This document shows, piece by piece, positions 21,313 to 29,994 of a DNA stretch of 64,000 nucleotides. Numbering within the stretch: the stretch's first letter is position 1; each line of letters starts with the position of its first letter. The DNA lies in IMG/VR virus record IMGVR_UViG_3300025012_000074, positions 1 to 64,000 of that record; one strand, 5' to 3'. Source of the DNA: a virus. The notes below the pieces were generated by a model. It ran no database searches. It saw nothing but the letters and a program-made list of their open reading frames with translations, and was not told the origin of the DNA. Made by a program: the position numbers and the translations under genes.

Positions 21313-21566
21313 CCACCTCAACCACCCCCACCACCGAACTGATATTCGAAGCCATGGAATCCCGCGCGTGGGACCGCGATGAACTGGCGCGGCGGATGCG
21401 CGTCCCGCGTTCCGTCCTCGATTCGATTCTATCTGGTCACCGGCCGATCAACGCGCCGGTCGCGCGGCTGCTCGTCGCCGCGTTCGGCGAGCGCACGCCC
21501 GAATTCTGGACAAACCATTACGACAACTACCAGGCCGATTTGAAGGCCGGAAAGCGGGCGAGTTGA
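21309..21566 (+). CDS. HTH protein, HigA/XRE-like
   Basis: An 85-residue protein (GTG start, GTGA overlap). The core TTELIFEAMESRAWDRDELARRMRVPRSVLDSILSG with NAPVARLLVAAFGERTPEFW matches HigA-type XRE antitoxins and regulators. No HigB toxin is next to it. It could regulate phage genes, for example through the palindromic operator at 7622-7652, but that link is speculation. Confidence 0.75.
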   Translation: MTTSTTPTTELIFEAMESRAWDRDELARRMRVPRSVLDSILSGHRPINAPVARLLVAAFGERTPEFWTNHYDNYQADLKAGKRAS

Positions 21567-21919
21567 TGAAGATCGGATTCTCGGATGAGGATTATCAGGT
21601 AGGCGACAAATGCCTGGTTTCCAACGGGATGGGCGGAGGGCAGTTGGCGACCGTTGCAAAACTGACGAAAACACAAGTAGTCCTGTCGAACGGCCAGCGG
21701 TTCAACGATCGTGGATTCCTGATCGGCGGCGGGACGTGGAGCCGCGTGACGATCACAAAAGATCCGAAAGCGTTCAAAGACTATCGGAATCGCAAGGATA
21801 TGTTAAAACTGGAACGCTACATGGAAAAGATCCGGAAGATGCCGCCCGAACTCGTCGAACAAATTCTTAAGTTCGTTGACGAACACCCGCTTTATCAACC
21901 ACTCAAGGACGTGAACTGA
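21566..21919 (+). CDS. Hypothetical protein
   Basis: A 117-residue protein (MKIGFSDEDYQVGDKCLV...) whose N-terminal half looks like a small beta barrel (QLATVAKLTKTQVVLSNGQRF) and whose C-terminal half is a charged helix. TGATG overlap with the HTH gene. Possibly a KOW-like domain; no family assigned. Confidence 0.6.
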   Translation: MKIGFSDEDYQVGDKCLVSNGMGGGQLATVAKLTKTQVVLSNGQRFNDRGFLIGGGTWSRVTITKDPKAFKDYRNRKDMLKLERYMEKIRKMPPELVEQILKFVDEHPLYQPLKDVN

Positions 21920-22389
21920 TGCCGCTCTTCCGCCACAAACCGACGATCATCGAAGCGCGGCCGTGGAACCGGCACGGGGATCATGCGGGGGTTGAAGAGT
22001 TGCGTCCGTTCGGTGACGACGGATTGCCAAAATACGATTGCCAAGCGGGATGCCCGCACCCCGGCCGCGACCACGGATACATTAAACGACGCGACGGCGG
22101 CGCGCTCAACGGCCTCAAAGTTTGCCCCGGCGACTTCATCGTCGTCGGCCCGTTCGGCGAACTAATCCCGATGAAGCCGGCCGAGATCCTGGCATCGCAT
22201 GACATCATCTACCCGTCGTATTCCTGCCCGTGCGGCGAGGACTACTACCCGATCGTCGTCGACTCGCAATCCGAAAGTTTGATATACTCAGGGAAGGCGC
22301 GCGTTTGCACAAACCCGCCGGCCGTCGTCTGTTCGACCTGCGGCGCTCCGATGCCCGCCGACTGGTTCGTCTCGAAAGGGAAATCATGA
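21919..22389 (+). CDS. Conserved phage hypothetical protein with zinc-site-like cysteines
   Basis: A 156-residue protein. The segment HGYIKRRDGGALNGLKVCPGDFIVVGPFGELIPMKPAEIL resembles a common phage family that reads G.I....V.PGDWII.G..GE.YP.KP. The C-terminal part has SCPCGEDYY and VCSTCGAPMPADW. Role unknown. The ATGA overlap leads into the next gene. Confidence 0.6.
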   Translation: MPLFRHKPTIIEARPWNRHGDHAGVEELRPFGDDGLPKYDCQAGCPHPGRDHGYIKRRDGGALNGLKVCPGDFIVVGPFGELIPMKPAEILASHDIIYPSYSCPCGEDYYPIVVDSQSESLIYSGKARVCTNPPAVVCSTCGAPMPADWFVSKGKS

Positions 22390-23087
22390 CATCCGGTTAT
22401 CTCAAATCGTTGATCTACACGATCGTCAGCGGCTCGTCGGCCTACGATCGCAACGCGCAAGCGATGCTTGCCGACGAATTGGAAGCGGCGGCGGTGAAGA
22501 TCCGGGGCCGGCTGGCCGCGGCCGCGCCGAAGCCGGTCGCCCCGTTGCAGGATGTGAAGGCGCAGCCGGTCGCCGCCGGGCACGTCGAATCGATCGACAA
22601 GAACGGCGTGGCAACGATCGTGAAAAACGACGGAACGAAAACGACGACGCAATATACCGGGATGGGGAACATCGAACGGCCGATCACCGACCCGAAGCCG
22701 CCCGCCGTCCCGCAGCCGTTCCGCGAACTGTCCGGCATCTACACCACCGGCTACTACCCGCCGCCGGCCGGCGGCTACAAGTCGAAGGCCGAAGCGAAGA
22801 TGGAAGGCGGCCCAAAAGATCGATACGGCAAGCCGCTGCGGACGCTCCAACAGTTCGACGGATCGTCAACCGCTTACGTCTCGATCGCGACCGACCCGAC
22901 ATACATCCCGTCGAAATCGTTCGTCACCATCGACGGCTTTCCCGGCGTCATCTTCTACGCCTGCGATGTCGGCTCGGCGATCAAGGGATTGCACATTGAC
23001 ATTTGCGTGAAAGACGCGAAGGCCGCGAACGCGGTTACCAAGCGCGGGCGGGTCGTCCGGGTCTACGAACAGCGGCCGATCATTTAA
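22386..23087 (+). CDS. 3D/RlpA-like double-psi beta-barrel protein
   Basis: A 233-residue protein. Its C-terminal ~110 residues (TAYVSIATDPTYIPSKSFVTI ... FYACDVGSAIKGLHIDICV ... AANAVTKRGRVVRV) match the 3D domain, a double-psi barrel found in MltA-like lytic transglycosylases and cell-wall proteins. The N-terminal half is Pro/Ala-rich with a short beta segment. No signal peptide is seen. It may act in peptidoglycan breakdown with the amidase. Confidence 0.7.
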   Translation: MTSGYLKSLIYTIVSGSSAYDRNAQAMLADELEAAAVKIRGRLAAAAPKPVAPLQDVKAQPVAAGHVESIDKNGVATIVKNDGTKTTTQYTGMGNIERPITDPKPPAVPQPFRELSGIYTTGYYPPPAGGYKSKAEAKMEGGPKDRYGKPLRTLQQFDGSSTAYVSIATDPTYIPSKSFVTIDGFPGVIFYACDVGSAIKGLHIDICVKDAKAANAVTKRGRVVRVYEQRPII

Positions 23088-23096
23088 GGAGATCGA

Positions 23097-23801
23097 ATGT
23101 CCAACATCGAAAACATCGTCAAGGGTTCGTTCCGGTTACTCAACGTCGTCCCGCCGACCGTCGGCGCGTTCGATCCGGTCGCGATCTTCAACCGCCTGGC
23201 GGACGAGCGGCACGCCTTCGATCCGGTGAAGGCCAAGTCCGGATTCGAGCGGGCGAAACTCTCCGACGGGTTCGTGTCCGTCAACTACCGGTTCGTCAGC
23301 GCCGATGCGATGGTCATCCTTCGCAACGGAAAGTTCGAACGATTCGAATACTCGACGGTAGAAACCTGTTCGATGGCGTTCAACCGGACGTTCGCCGTCA
23401 TCCAGGGGAACGCGGACGCGATCAAGATGGGACGGTTCGAACTGGCAAAAGCGGCCGGCGTCGGATTCGCGGAGATCCACCTCGCGCCCGTCCGGGTCTA
23501 CAAACTCAGCGAATCGATGTCGATGATCCGCGCGATCGCGCTGAAAAAGATGAAACGCGGGAACGTGAGCGGCGCGACGTTCAGCGGGAAGTTCGAAAGC
23601 ATGAGCGAGATCGAACCGTTCGCGTCGTCGGAAAACACGAAGTCGATCAAGGGCACGGTCGAGACGTGCGACGGGCTGCGAACGATCGCGATCAATTCGG
23701 ACGCGAAGGTTTCCATCGGCCTGACGCGGGAGGAAAAGGCGGACGGGATCGACGCGCGGGTGTTGCAGTGGATATTTAATTTCGTGACTAACGGGCGGTA
23801 G
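23097..23801 (+). CDS. Hypothetical protein before terminase
   Basis: A 234-residue protein (MSNIENIVKGSFRLLNVVPP...) with an alpha/beta appearance; contains SEIEPFASSENTKSIKGTVETCDGLRTIAI. AAGGAGATCGA precedes the ATG. It is followed by the GGATCGGAT repeat and TerS. No family recognised. Confidence 0.6.
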   Translation: MSNIENIVKGSFRLLNVVPPTVGAFDPVAIFNRLADERHAFDPVKAKSGFERAKLSDGFVSVNYRFVSADAMVILRNGKFERFEYSTVETCSMAFNRTFAVIQGNADAIKMGRFELAKAAGVGFAEIHLAPVRVYKLSESMSMIRAIALKKMKRGNVSGATFSGKFESMSEIEPFASSENTKSIKGTVETCDGLRTIAINSDAKVSIGLTREEKADGIDARVLQWIFNFVTNGR

Positions 23802-23805
23802 CGGA

Positions 23806-23965
23806 GCGGGTGTAAAGGATGGGAGGGGATCGGATTGGATCGGATCGGATGGGAAGGGATCGGATCGTAAAGCATCGGTTGAAAAGGATTGGATAGGAAC
23901 GGAACGGGCAGGAGAGGAATGGAGAGGACCGGATTGGAATGGATCGGCCGCAACGGATCGGAATG
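23806..23965 (+). repeat. GGATCGGAT-type repeat immediately upstream of terS
   Basis: About 160 bp of degenerate units (GGATCGGATTGG, GGATCGGATCGG, GGATAGGAACGG) with almost no pyrimidine runs on the plus strand. No gene fits here. The position directly before terminase genes is where packaging sites bound by TerS occur in several phages. The G-runs could also form quadruplexes. Confidence 0.7.
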
Positions 23966-23966
23966 A

Positions 23967-24623
23967 ATGCGTAACTTGAACCTGTTCGAAATTGAAGGAG
24001 ACGCAGAGCCGGTGATTTTGTTACCGGCTCTCGCCTTTCGACACGGCCAACAGCCGGACTTCGGTCCGGCCGATGAACCGATCGACGCGAAGGCCGATGG
24101 GCAGGAATTCATAATCGAACAGCCGGACGAGGACCTCGAGAAAGACCCGCTGCCGCCCGTCGAATACCCGAAAAATTCCGACTTCGAAACGGCTGAGCCG
24201 GACATCTTGATCGGCCCGGACGGCCGGCCGCCGAGAAAGCGCGAGCGTCATCAAAAGGTCGGCGAGCGCGATATCGTCGAAGCCCTGCGGAAGTCCGGCG
24301 GGTATCGGACGCAAGCGGCCAAGATGCTCGGCATCACCTACGACGGGCTGGCGAAGCGTATTCAGCGGTCGCCCGACCTGCGAGCGGCCGAGCAACTGAT
24401 CGAAGAAACAAGCCTCGACTTTGCGGAATCCAAGTTGATGCACGCGATCCGGCGCGGCGAGCCGTGGGCGATCAAGTTTCATCTGGAAACAAAGGGCGCG
24501 GTGCGCGGCTACGTCAAGAAAGAACCCGAGCAAGACGCGCGGGAGCAGGACTTCGTGTTCACGTTCGAGGTCGATAAAATCGTCGATCAAACGGAACCGG
24601 TAGCCGAACCGGTCGAATCTTGA
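23967..24623 (+). CDS. terS: Terminase small subunit
   Basis: A 218-residue protein. The core KVGERDIVEALRKSGGYRTQAAKMLGITYDGLAKRIQRS is a helix-turn-helix of the TerS/Fis-like kind, followed by KLMHAIRRGEPWAIKFHLETKGAVRGY, typical of small terminases. It would bind the packaging site, perhaps the repeat just upstream. The N-terminus reads LNLFEIEGDAEP, nearly identical to the start of the replication protein. A 9-bp hairpin (24005-24031) follows that segment. The neighbouring TerL supports the call. Confidence 0.8.
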   Translation: MRNLNLFEIEGDAEPVILLPALAFRHGQQPDFGPADEPIDAKADGQEFIIEQPDEDLEKDPLPPVEYPKNSDFETAEPDILIGPDGRPPRKRERHQKVGERDIVEALRKSGGYRTQAAKMLGITYDGLAKRIQRSPDLRAAEQLIEETSLDFAESKLMHAIRRGEPWAIKFHLETKGAVRGYVKKEPEQDAREQDFVFTFEVDKIVDQTEPVAEPVES

Positions 24624-26056
24624 TCGAGCAACCGCCAGCGAACCAGGTCAAGCGCCGGCTCGGGATTTCCGGCGTCATGGCCGCCGCGCTCCAATCGAAA
24701 AAAAAGATCGTCGTCGTATTCGGCGGAATCGGGTCGGGCAAGACAACCACCGGCTCGCTCTGGACGCTCGGCAAGGCCAAGGCATCGCCGATCGGTTCCA
24801 AGGGGTTGATTGCCGCCAACTCCTACATGCAGCTGGTCGACTCCACGATTTCAAACTTTTACGAAACCGTCGAGATGCTGAACCTGCGGATCAATCCGCG
24901 GACGCCGCCGAACAATAACCACCCGTTCAACCTCTGCATTCCGGTGGCCGGCAAGCGTCAGGTCTGCCGCTGCCGATCGCTCGAGAATTACAAACTGATC
25001 GAGGGCGCGCAATACGAGTTCGAATGGCTGGACGAAACGCGGGACACGAAAAAGGCGGCGTTCGACATTTGCTTGGGCCGCGCCCGATCGAAGCGCGTTC
25101 CGCTGTCGCAAATCTTTATTACAACGACGCTCGACGAGGACCCGGACGGATCATGGCTTTACGACGTGTTTGTCAAAGGCTACGACCCGGCGATCATGGA
25201 CGTGTTCTACGCTCCGACTTCGACGAACATCTACCTGCCGAATCTGCAAGAATACATCCAGTCCCAACGATCGCTGTTGTCGCCGACGCTGTTCCGGTCG
25301 CGCGTCGAGTGCATCTGGACGAACGTCTTGAAGTCCGTTATTTACACATCCTTCAGCCGGGCCGGAAACGATCGGCGCAAGGGCAACGTATCCGAGGACG
25401 TGTTCCTTGATGACGCGCTGCCGCTCTACTGGGCGCATGATTTCAACGTCGGCGCGGGTAAGCCGATGTCGTCGTGTTTCTTCCAGATCAAGCGGGGCCG
25501 CGGCCCGGACGGAAAGACGCGCAACGAAGTCCACGTCATCGACGAGATCATTCAAGACGAGTCGGACACGAACAAAATTATCCCGCTGGCGATCGAGAAG
25601 TTTGGCCAGCCGGACCGCCGCCGGTTCATCATCCACGGCGACGCGGCCGGGCACTCGAAGGATTCACGATCGGGCGGAACCGATTACACGATTCTCTCGA
25701 ACGCCGGGTTCACCGAACAGCGCGTTCCGCGCGCAAACCCGTTGAAGCGCGACCGCCACAACGCCATGAATTCGCTGATGCTCAACGCGGATATGGACGT
25801 TCGGCTGTTCATTCATCCGCGAGTGAAGACGCTGATTCGCGGGCTTGAAATCGTCGGATACAAAAAGGGATCGGCGAACGATGAGGAAGAGCGATACGAG
25901 CAACACGTAACGACCGCGCTCGGATACGCCGTCCATTCCGAATTCCCGATCCAGGTCAACAAATCCGCCGGGACGATTACAATCGTTTCGGATCGGTCGG
26001 TTCCAGGTTCGGCGGAAACCGGTCAACGGACGGATTATGCAAGCGAATTCATTTAA
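24620..26056 (+). CDS. terL: Terminase large subunit
   Basis: A 478-residue packaging motor. ATPase: VFGGIGSGKTT (Walker A, ~residue 35), YEFEWLDET (Walker B, ~135) and ITTTLDEDPDG (coupling motif). Nuclease: YWAHDFNVGAGKP with Asp, IDEIIQD, and IHGDAAGHSKDSRSGGTDY. It cuts concatemers and pumps DNA into proheads. The start is TTG 24620, overlapping the terS stop (TTGA); an ATG 19 codons later is the alternative. Confidence 0.93.
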   Translation: MIEQPPANQVKRRLGISGVMAAALQSKKKIVVVFGGIGSGKTTTGSLWTLGKAKASPIGSKGLIAANSYMQLVDSTISNFYETVEMLNLRINPRTPPNNNHPFNLCIPVAGKRQVCRCRSLENYKLIEGAQYEFEWLDETRDTKKAAFDICLGRARSKRVPLSQIFITTTLDEDPDGSWLYDVFVKGYDPAIMDVFYAPTSTNIYLPNLQEYIQSQRSLLSPTLFRSRVECIWTNVLKSVIYTSFSRAGNDRRKGNVSEDVFLDDALPLYWAHDFNVGAGKPMSSCFFQIKRGRGPDGKTRNEVHVIDEIIQDESDTNKIIPLAIEKFGQPDRRRFIIHGDAAGHSKDSRSGGTDYTILSNAGFTEQRVPRANPLKRDRHNAMNSLMLNADMDVRLFIHPRVKTLIRGLEIVGYKKGSANDEEERYEQHVTTALGYAVHSEFPIQVNKSAGTITIVSDRSVPGSAETGQRTDYASEFI

Positions 26057-26061
26057 GTATA

Positions 26062-26070
26062 TGTTATAAT
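26062..26070 (+). promoter_or_regulatory. Possible extended -10 promoter before the portal gene
   Basis: TGTTATAAT (TG at 26062-26063, TATAAT 26065-26070) between terL and the portal gene. No good -35 is visible. Extended -10 promoters work without one. Confidence 0.4.
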
Positions 26071-26135
26071 CGGATCATCGGACCACCGACCGCCGACTTA
26101 TAAATCAATCCCCGGAACAATTTGGAGGACATGAC

Positions 26136-27839
26136 ATGGCAAAACGCGCGAAGGAGCAGCACTTCGATAATTCTCCGGGGGTCCCGATCGCGGGGCCGGC
26201 GGTCACGACGAGCACGATTCAAGACGCCAGCCAGGGTGTCGCGTTCACGATCGGCGAGGTCGCGAAGTCGATCATTCCCGACGGGTTCATGATCGGCGGC
26301 GATTACACGAACCCGGACGAGTTGGTCAAGCGGCAGGGCCACAAGGTATTCGACCGGATGCTGAACGATGACCTGATCGGCCCGCTGTCGCAGTTGAAGA
26401 AACTGATTATCCTTTCCTTCGACTGGCGCATCAAGCCGTTCGATTCGTCGCTCGAGGCCGCCCGCCGGGCGGAGTTCGTCAACCACTGCCTGACCGAGAC
26501 GATGAGCCGATCGTTTAACAAAGTTTTGAACGATATTCTTGACGCGCACTTCTACGGGTTTTCGCTGGCGGAAAAGAATTTCGCCTACATCCAGGAAGGC
26601 GAATACCTAGGGATGGTCGGGCTCAAGTCGATCCGGACGAAGCCGCAATCGTCGATCGAATTCAAAACCGACGAGTTCGGAAACCTGGGCAAAATCATGC
26701 AGGTCATCAACTCGGCCCGCACCGACCTGCCGGCTGACAAGTTTATCCACTACGCGGTCAACCAACAGAACGAAAACCCGTATGGGAAGTCGATCCTCGC
26801 GCGGCTTTACAACGTCTGGTTCATCAAGACGATCATGCTCCGGCTCTACCCGGCGCACGTCGAGCGGCACGGTTCGCCGACGACCGACGTTTCGTATCCG
26901 GCCGGATACGGCGAGCCGCTGAAGCGCGAGATCCACAACGCGATCCGTAAACTCCAGTTCGGGTCATCGTTCACCCACCCGACGGACGTGACGTTCAAAT
27001 ACATGCACGTCCCTACCCCGAGTTCCTACCCGGAAGCAATAGGCCTGATGAACAAGTTCATCGCTCGCGGGATGGGCGTACCCGATCTTTTCGGCTTCAC
27101 CGACATTTCGACGGGCACGCGCAACCTCGGCCTGTCGCAGTTCGATTTGATGTTCCTGCTGTCCGACGCCGAGCGGTCGGACCTGCTCGAGTGCATCAAC
27201 TACCAGTTGATTCCTACGCTCGAGGACATCAACTTTCCGAAGATCGGAAAATACTCGACGATCGCGATGACACGCAAGCGGCTATCCGACGCGAAGGGCG
27301 TGGCCGATCTTTACTCGTCCGCTATCTCCGTCGGCGGGTTCAACCCGACGTTACGCGAGGACATCAACAAATTCCGCTCGTCAATCGGGCTGGAAGAGAT
27401 CGAAGAAACGCAGTTCCGCGACTACCTGACGAGCGTCAAACCCTACTTGAAAACCGGCGGAAGCCAGCCGGCCGGGCTTGTCAGCGCGGTGACGACCACC
27501 CGATTCGAGGACGAGCCGCCGACCGATCCGGAGCCCGATCCCGCGGCGGGCACGCACGATCACGCGGACGATCCGACGATCAAACGCAACATCGGCGAGG
27601 TCGACGCGAACCTGAATGGAATTAAAACGCTCGTCTATGAAGAGATGGACAAGATGAGCGCCGACGTTTTGAAACTGGCTGTCGCGTCCTGGGAAGCCGG
27701 CGACATCGAGATTCAATCGCAATTCATGGAGTCGATGGGGTTTGCGTCCCTGCGGGATCGAATCGCCAAACTCTACACCGACGGATACACGAACGGGACG
27801 GCCTCGGCCGCCCTCGATTTGCAGGAGGCTGAACAGTAA
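26136..27839 (+). CDS. Portal protein, DUF935/Mu gp29-like
   Basis: A 567-residue protein forming the DNA entry ring. The core LNDILDAHFYGFSLAEKNF, KFIHYAVNQQNENPYGKSILARLY and FIARGMGVPDLFGFTDIS matches DUF935 portals of Mu-like heads. The C-terminal ~110 residues include a His/Asp-rich stretch (GTHDHADDP). GGAGG precedes ATG 26136. It sits between terminase and a MuF-like protein, the normal order. Confidence 0.9.
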   Translation: MAKRAKEQHFDNSPGVPIAGPAVTTSTIQDASQGVAFTIGEVAKSIIPDGFMIGGDYTNPDELVKRQGHKVFDRMLNDDLIGPLSQLKKLIILSFDWRIKPFDSSLEAARRAEFVNHCLTETMSRSFNKVLNDILDAHFYGFSLAEKNFAYIQEGEYLGMVGLKSIRTKPQSSIEFKTDEFGNLGKIMQVINSARTDLPADKFIHYAVNQQNENPYGKSILARLYNVWFIKTIMLRLYPAHVERHGSPTTDVSYPAGYGEPLKREIHNAIRKLQFGSSFTHPTDVTFKYMHVPTPSSYPEAIGLMNKFIARGMGVPDLFGFTDISTGTRNLGLSQFDLMFLLSDAERSDLLECINYQLIPTLEDINFPKIGKYSTIAMTRKRLSDAKGVADLYSSAISVGGFNPTLREDINKFRSSIGLEEIEETQFRDYLTSVKPYLKTGGSQPAGLVSAVTTTRFEDEPPTDPEPDPAAGTHDHADDPTIKRNIGEVDANLNGIKTLVYEEMDKMSADVLKLAVASWEAGDIEIQSQFMESMGFASLRDRIAKLYTDGYTNGTASAALDLQEAEQ

Positions 27840-28621
27840 TGGGACGACCGAAAAAAGAAACCACCGTCAAGCCGGAAGAGGTCAAGCCGGCCGGTCTGTT
27901 CGAGATCGACGGGGAAGATGAGCCGATCGTAGCCGTCGAACCGGCGGACGAAACGCACCCGCTGGCCGTAGCCGCGCTCGTCGAATCGACCGAGCCGGGC
28001 ATCGCCGAGACGATTTCCGACATAGTTTTCGACAACGCGATAAACTCAAAAGACGCCGGGCCGATCCCCGACTGCACGGATTTGATCGATGCGTTTCGAA
28101 CCCCTTTCCCGCCCGCCGACTTCGTTCGGCCGCTGTCCTGCGGCCCGTCCTGTTCCTTCACGTTCGACGAATGCGCGGAAGGTCATCGGATCGTCCGCGA
28201 GTCGTTCGGCAATTCCTACCGGTGCGTCGGCTGCGGCGGGGAATTCTCGGCGCTCCTCACGTCCGGCAGGTGCCCGACGTGCGATAACAAGATCGGCGAG
28301 GCGAAGCCGCAGGAGATCCGCGAGACGTTCACCAACCAAGTGACGGTTGCGCCCGTCTACGAGCCGCCGGTTCAGGAGGTCCCGATGCAGCGTATCGACA
28401 TGAACCGCAACAATCCAATCTTCGACGCGCAGGTCAACGTCGACAACGCGAACCACGTCAAAGAACTGTCGGACGCGCGGCGAAAGATCCACGACGAGGA
28501 ACGGCTCGGCGTCCGGCCGGAATCCTTGCGCGTTGTCGAGGTCGTCGATGGCGTCGAAGTCGAGCCGGACGGAGACGTCCCCGACGTGACGGTCGTCGAA
28601 CGGCGGAAGCATGACGCCTGA
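27839..28621 (+). CDS. Hypothetical head-module protein with zinc ribbon
   Basis: A 260-residue protein. N-terminus GLFEIDGEDEP repeats the LFEI(E/D)G motif of TerS and the replication protein. A central YRCVGCGGEFSAL ... GRCPTCDNKI zinc ribbon is flanked by acidic, disordered stretches. It lies between portal and MuF genes (TAATG start, 11-base overlap at the end). No family is recognised; a head assembly role is inferred from position only. Confidence 0.65.
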   Translation: MGRPKKETTVKPEEVKPAGLFEIDGEDEPIVAVEPADETHPLAVAALVESTEPGIAETISDIVFDNAINSKDAGPIPDCTDLIDAFRTPFPPADFVRPLSCGPSCSFTFDECAEGHRIVRESFGNSYRCVGCGGEFSALLTSGRCPTCDNKIGEAKPQEIRETFTNQVTVAPVYEPPVQEVPMQRIDMNRNNPIFDAQVNVDNANHVKELSDARRKIHDEERLGVRPESLRVVEVVDGVEVEPDGDVPDVTVVERRKHDA

Positions 28622-29525
28622 TTCCCGGCTGCTCCTCAACCTTCTGAAATTCGCCGACGGCGATTTCGTTCCGACCGACGCGACCGACTGGATCGGCCGC
28701 GTATCCGAGTCGAACGCGGAGACGGTTGGGGAGTCGCTGGTAGCCGCCCATCGTTCGACGTTCCTGAAAGGGATCGCCGAAGGCTGGGGCGTCGAAGAGT
28801 TCACAAGCAACCTGAAATCGGCGCTCGGGAAAGAGACGCAAAAAGGCGGGCACGAGGCCGAGGTCATTACCGGCATGCACACGGTATTCAACCGCGGACG
28901 CATGGACTCGTTCAAGGAAGCGGGCGTCAAGTGGTTCACGTTCGTTGCGATCGTTGACGAACGGACGACCGAAGTTTGTAACAACCTGGACGGCCGGATA
29001 TTGACGCCGGCCGACGGCGACGAGTTCAACCCGCCGCTGCATTACCGCTGCCGGTCGCTCCTGTCGCCGAACTTCAAAGGGCCGTCCGGAACAGACGACG
29101 CGCGGCTGATGAACGATCGCGACCGCGCGATTGCCCGCGACGAAGCCGGCGACGGATTCCTTGGTAAAGCAAAGTCGATCGATCCGCCGGTGAAGCGGCC
29201 GGAGTTGAGGCGGTCGGACATTTCTGAGATTCGCGCGGAGACGATCCGCCAGAAGTATTTCGGGACGCTGAATTCGATCAAAGGTATCGGCGCTCCGATC
29301 GCATCCGACGTGTCGGCACCGCTCGCGTTTCTCGATCGCGCGAAGCCCGGCGACAAGGCGGTTGACGTTCAAACGCAACTCGTTTCCAATTTGCGCAACT
29401 CGAAAGCGGACAAACCGAGCAAGGGAATTCTCGCCCGGCTCTACGATATATTCCTCAGCGAACTGTTCGCCAAGGCCACGCTCGTTTCAAAACAGGTCGA
29501 AACCGAAGAAAAGCAAAATCAATAG
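28611..29525 (+). CDS. MuF-like minor head protein
   Basis: A 304-residue protein. The central block GMHTVFNRGRMDSFKEAG ... VDERTTEVCNNLDGRI ... PPLHYRCRSLLSP is the signature of phage Mu gpF/SPP1 gp7 head morphogenesis proteins (ERTT.VC..LDG and HY.CRS). The C-terminus is a charged helix. Follows the portal as in Mu-like phages. Confidence 0.9.
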   Translation: MTPDSRLLLNLLKFADGDFVPTDATDWIGRVSESNAETVGESLVAAHRSTFLKGIAEGWGVEEFTSNLKSALGKETQKGGHEAEVITGMHTVFNRGRMDSFKEAGVKWFTFVAIVDERTTEVCNNLDGRILTPADGDEFNPPLHYRCRSLLSPNFKGPSGTDDARLMNDRDRAIARDEAGDGFLGKAKSIDPPVKRPELRRSDISEIRAETIRQKYFGTLNSIKGIGAPIASDVSAPLAFLDRAKPGDKAVDVQTQLVSNLRNSKADKPSKGILARLYDIFLSELFAKATLVSKQVETEEKQNQ

Positions 29526-29535
29526 GAGGTCTATC

Positions 29536-29982
29536 ATGAACTTCAAAATCCTTTTAACCATCCTCGTGCTCGCGCTGTTCGCCCTGCCGGCCGCCGGGCA
29601 GGAGATGCTGTCCGAGAAACAGGCGCTCAACAAACTGGCGCGCACGGTCAACGCGGACGGGACCGCGTTCAACACGGTCGCAACGTCTGAGGTCAAGGTC
29701 TACGGCTACGAAGTCGTAGCGCCGACGACCGTCGATGGCGCGGCCGTCACCGTCGCGCTCGCCCACCGGCCGGTGTCGACGAACTTCTACGACCTGTCGG
29801 ACACCTACCAGGTGCGGCTCGTCAAGGGCGGCGCTCCGGCCGGCGCGTCGACCGGCGTCATCGTCGAACCCGGGCAGGTCATCACGTCGGCCGACGGCGA
29901 GCAAATCTTTTCCGTCTACGGCGCGAACGTGGACGACCCGGCGTCTTTCCAGATTACCAGCGTCTACGAAGTCGGGCTTTAA
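29536..29982 (+). CDS. Exported small protein
   Basis: A 148-residue protein with a clear signal peptide (MNFKILLTILVLALFALPAAGQ). The mature part (TVNADGTAFNTVATSEVKV...) looks like a beta-sandwich. AGGAGGTCTATC precedes the ATG. Exported proteins are unusual inside a head module; together with the next genes it may form a set acting on the cell envelope. No family recognised. Confidence 0.65.
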   Translation: MNFKILLTILVLALFALPAAGQEMLSEKQALNKLARTVNADGTAFNTVATSEVKVYGYEVVAPTTVDGAAVTVALAHRPVSTNFYDLSDTYQVRLVKGGAPAGASTGVIVEPGQVITSADGEQIFSVYGANVDDPASFQITSVYEVGL

Positions 29983-29994
29983 GAGGTGGCAACC

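Noticed and set aside
23498-24205. Pro-rich minus-strand frame through the GGATCGGAT repeat
   Set aside because: The NPIPSHP-type repeats are just the translation of the DNA repeat; it also overlaps terS and the preceding gene.
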